Assembly (NCBI RefSeq): GCF_025532145.1
Contig: NZ_ARXS01000011.1
Span: forward strand, 62,001 to 126,000
Origin: Alloalcanivorax balearicus MACL04
GTDB lineage: Bacteria > Pseudomonadota > Gammaproteobacteria > Pseudomonadales > Alcanivoracaceae
DNA: 64,000 bases
Direction: 5' to 3'
Each line of letters starts with the position of its first letter. Within the stretch, counting starts at the first letter, position 1. Below the pieces are notes generated by a model. That model made no database searches. It saw nothing but the letters and a program-made list of their open reading frames with translations, and was not told where the DNA came from. Positions 62,426 to 64,000 of the stretch are shown here, one piece after another. A program made the position numbers and the translations under genes.

Positions 62426-62525
62426 TACGCTACTCGCTCCGGTTGCGAGCTATTGTCGCTTCAGCCTTTGCTGTAGGGCATTCGGAAGCGACCTCTGGCC
62501 GAGCAAGGATGCTCCCACCGGACAT

Positions 62526-62562
62526 AAAAAGGCCGCCCCTCCAATGGATGGGCGGCCTTTTT
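62526..62562. terminator. Bidirectional intrinsic terminator
   Basis: AAAAAGGCCGCCC (62526-62538) and GGGCGGCCTTTTT (62550-62562) form a perfect 13-bp stem with an 11-base loop. A T-run lies on the plus strand and a T-run (A5) on the minus strand. It ends the rplS operon and the convergent glsB-type gene. A second hairpin GTCGCTTC/GAAGCGAC lies at 62456-62492. Confidence 0.93.
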
Positions 62563-62578
62563 GTTTTGCATCGGAGGG

Positions 62579-62839
62579 TTAGCGTTTAGCCAGCAACCGG
62601 TACAGGAACAACAGCACTAATGCACCGACGATGGCGGTAATGATGCTGCCGATCGATAACGAATTTGATGCCGCTCCCGCGCCGATCCCCAACAGAGAAC
62701 CGAGCCAGCCGCCGACAAAAGCACCGGCGATACCAATCAGAATGGTAATAATGAAGCCGCCCGGATCCTTGCCCGGCATGATCCATTTTGCGATCACACC
62801 CGCGATCAGACCCAGTACGATCCAAGAAAGAATTTCCAT
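62579..62839 (-). CDS. GlsB/YeaQ/YmgE family (transglycosylase-associated) membrane protein
   Basis: An 86-residue three-helix membrane protein (MEILSWIVLGLIAGVIAKWIMPGKDPGGFIITILIGIAGAFVGGWLGSLLG; motif PGKDPGG). Family members respond to stress in Gram-positive and Gram-negative bacteria; the function is unclear. It starts with AGGAGTG and converges on the rplS operon terminator. Confidence 0.92.
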   Translation of the reverse strand: MEILSWIVLGLIAGVIAKWIMPGKDPGGFIITILIGIAGAFVGGWLGSLLGIGAGAASNSLSIGSIITAIVGALVLLFLYRLLAKR

Positions 62840-62983
62840 AGGGCACTCCTTACCTCTGGTAACTCAAAGCCCCCTGAGTATGCCCCGTATGGATGCGCGA
62901 CCCGGGTAATAAATAGTAAAACCCCGGCTTGCTGAGTGAACCGCGTGGCGCCAGAATCGCGGAAACGAAACGGGAAATAGGTT

Positions 62984-63895
62984 ATGACGGACCTGTCCGA
63001 AGTCCAGCAACGGCTGGTGGATGCCTGGCTCGACAATCAATGGCTGGAGCGGGGGCTGAGCCGTAACACCCTGGAAAACTATGGCCGGGACCTGCGCCAA
63101 TTCGGAGATTGGTTGAACAGGGAGGAGCACACCCCGCTGGAACAGTGCCAGCGCTATCAGCTGTTGCAGTTCCTCGCCCATCGCCATGAGCAGGGATTGG
63201 GCGCGCGATCGGTGGCCCGTCAGCTTTCCGCCTTGAAGAGTTTTTTCCGCTGGATGAAGCGGGAAGGGCGTATCGACGAAGACCCCACCCTGAACGTGGC
63301 GCGCCCCAAGACCGGCCGGGCCTTGCCGAAGAGCCTCAGCGAGGCCGATGTGGAAGCGCTGCTGGCGGCGCCGGATCTGGATGATCCGCTCGGTTTGCGC
63401 GATCGCGCCATGCTGGAAGTGCTTTACGCCTGTGGTCTGCGGGTGTCGGAACTGGTCGGCCTGACCCTGGGGCAGGTCAATCAGCGCCAGGGGCTGGTGC
63501 GGGTGGTGGGAAAGGGGGACAAGGAGCGGCTGGTGCCCCTGGGGGAAGAGGCTCTGCACTGGCTGGCGCGCTATCTGCGGGAAGCCAGACCCTTGCTGAT
63601 TCACCCGGATCAGGATGTGCTGTTCCCCAGCCGTCGCGGAGAGACAATGACGCGCCAGGCATTCTGGTACAGGATCAAACAGATCGCGGTCAGCGCGGGG
63701 GTGCAAAAGGCGTTGTCACCCCATACACTGCGCCATGCGTTCGCGACACATTTGCTCAACCACGGGGCCGACCTGCGGGTGGTGCAGTTGTTATTGGGGC
63801 ACAGTGATTTGTCCACCACACAGATCTATACCCATGTGGCGCAGCAGCGGCTACAGACGCTTTATGAGCAACATCATCCCCGGGCGGGAACTTGA
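62984..63895 (+). CDS. xerD: Tyrosine recombinase XerD
   Basis: A 303-residue tyrosine recombinase for resolution of chromosome dimers at dif with XerC. The N-terminal SAM-like domain (NTLENYGRDLRQFGDWL) precedes the catalytic domain with CGLRVSELVGLTLGQV (Arg), GKGDKERLVPLG, HTLRHAFATHLL (His, Arg), LLGHSDLSTTQIYTHV and the nucleophile Tyr282. Its position between a ribosomal operon and a probable dsbC matches XerD in pseudomonads. It is not a mobile-element integrase. Confidence 0.93.
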   Translation: MTDLSEVQQRLVDAWLDNQWLERGLSRNTLENYGRDLRQFGDWLNREEHTPLEQCQRYQLLQFLAHRHEQGLGARSVARQLSALKSFFRWMKREGRIDEDPTLNVARPKTGRALPKSLSEADVEALLAAPDLDDPLGLRDRAMLEVLYACGLRVSELVGLTLGQVNQRQGLVRVVGKGDKERLVPLGEEALHWLARYLREARPLLIHPDQDVLFPSRRGETMTRQAFWYRIKQIAVSAGVQKALSPHTLRHAFATHLLNHGADLRVVQLLLGHSDLSTTQIYTHVAQQRLQTLYEQHHPRAGT

Positions 63896-63959
63896 TGCGC
63901 CTGTCGCCACTCAAATAACGATAATCGCCGCAGGGGGCGGCGTACCATTGGAGAATGTC

Positions 63960-64000
63960 ATGAAAAGGATGATGATGGCGGCCCTGGGATTGGTCGCGGC
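63960..64000 (+). CDS. Start of a gene, probably dsbC (3' part outside window)
   Basis: ATGAAAAGGATGATG... encodes MKRMMMAALGLVA, the beginning of a signal peptide. GGAGAATG precedes it. By the xerD-dsbC order in many gammaproteobacteria it is probably the periplasmic disulfide isomerase. Only 13 codons are visible, so this rests on synteny. Confidence 0.5.
   Translation, partial: MKRMMMAALGLVA

Noticed and set aside
62984-63895. Tyrosine recombinase as sign of a genomic island
   Set aside because: Sequence and context (rplS upstream, probable dsbC downstream) are those of chromosomal XerD. No att-like repeats or tRNA seen.

Overview
This is a 64 kb, GC-rich chromosomal segment of a gammaproteobacterium. 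The right end has the order corB-ypjD-ffh-rpsP-rimM-trmD-rplS-xerD, followed by a probable dsbC, as in Pseudomonas and Oceanospirillales relatives. Together with the glutaryl-CoA module and the CTGTGGGAGC-type palindromes, this suggests an Alcanivorax/Alloalcanivorax-like marine bacterium. The genus is an inference; I could not run a search. No rRNA, tRNA, CRISPR array, prophage or complete insertion sequence was seen.

Layout. 1-4.6 kb: a membrane PQQ dehydrogenase cut by the window edge, a VOC protein, a DHA2-type drug exporter and a GFA zinc protein. 4.8-8.3 kb: the glutarate (lysine catabolism) module gcdR / gcdH-gcdG. 8.4-21.5 kb: a regulator-rich stretch of AraC, LysR, TetR and Xre/MmyB genes paired with exporters and oxidoreductases. 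It includes a pyridoxal-phosphate pair, yggS and a divergent MocR/PtsJ-like regulator with a clear direct-repeat operator. 21.6-25.2 kb: a Fur-box-preceded SitABCD-type Mn/Fe importer. 25.9-29.9 kb: a translationally overlapping FAN1 nuclease and a Cas4-like-nuclease/XPD-DinG helicase fusion. 30-32.4 kb: a TetR gene with a textbook promoter and operator, leading into a secreted SurE-like phosphatase and a lipoprotein. 32.4-40.6 kb: a 273-bp MITE-like element, PaaX, a crotonase, a tetraheme TsdBA-like thiosulfate dehydrogenase, and a TetR-thioesterase-MATE-thiolase operon. 40.9-43.8 kb: two unrecognised exported proteins in visibly lower-GC DNA. 43.8-64 kb: mostly core genes (purT, tadA, mltF, purL, NUDIX enzymes, gamma-carbonic anhydrase, rssA, corB, ypjD, SRP and ribosome genes, xerD).

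The most distinctive non-coding content is a set of structured repeats, most of them between convergent gene ends: four inverted REP-like palindromes plus one half copy, an AGTTGACAGT-type repeat placed exactly at three stop codons, a 75-bp tandem repeat next to mltF, and the MITE-like element with nearly identical 34-bp ends inserted at a CTAG that supplies a stop codon. The best candidates for undescribed biology are the MITE-like element with its interleaved inverted repeats, the SurE/lipoprotein operon, the two-gene exported-protein locus, and the crosslink-repair-like nuclease/helicase pair.
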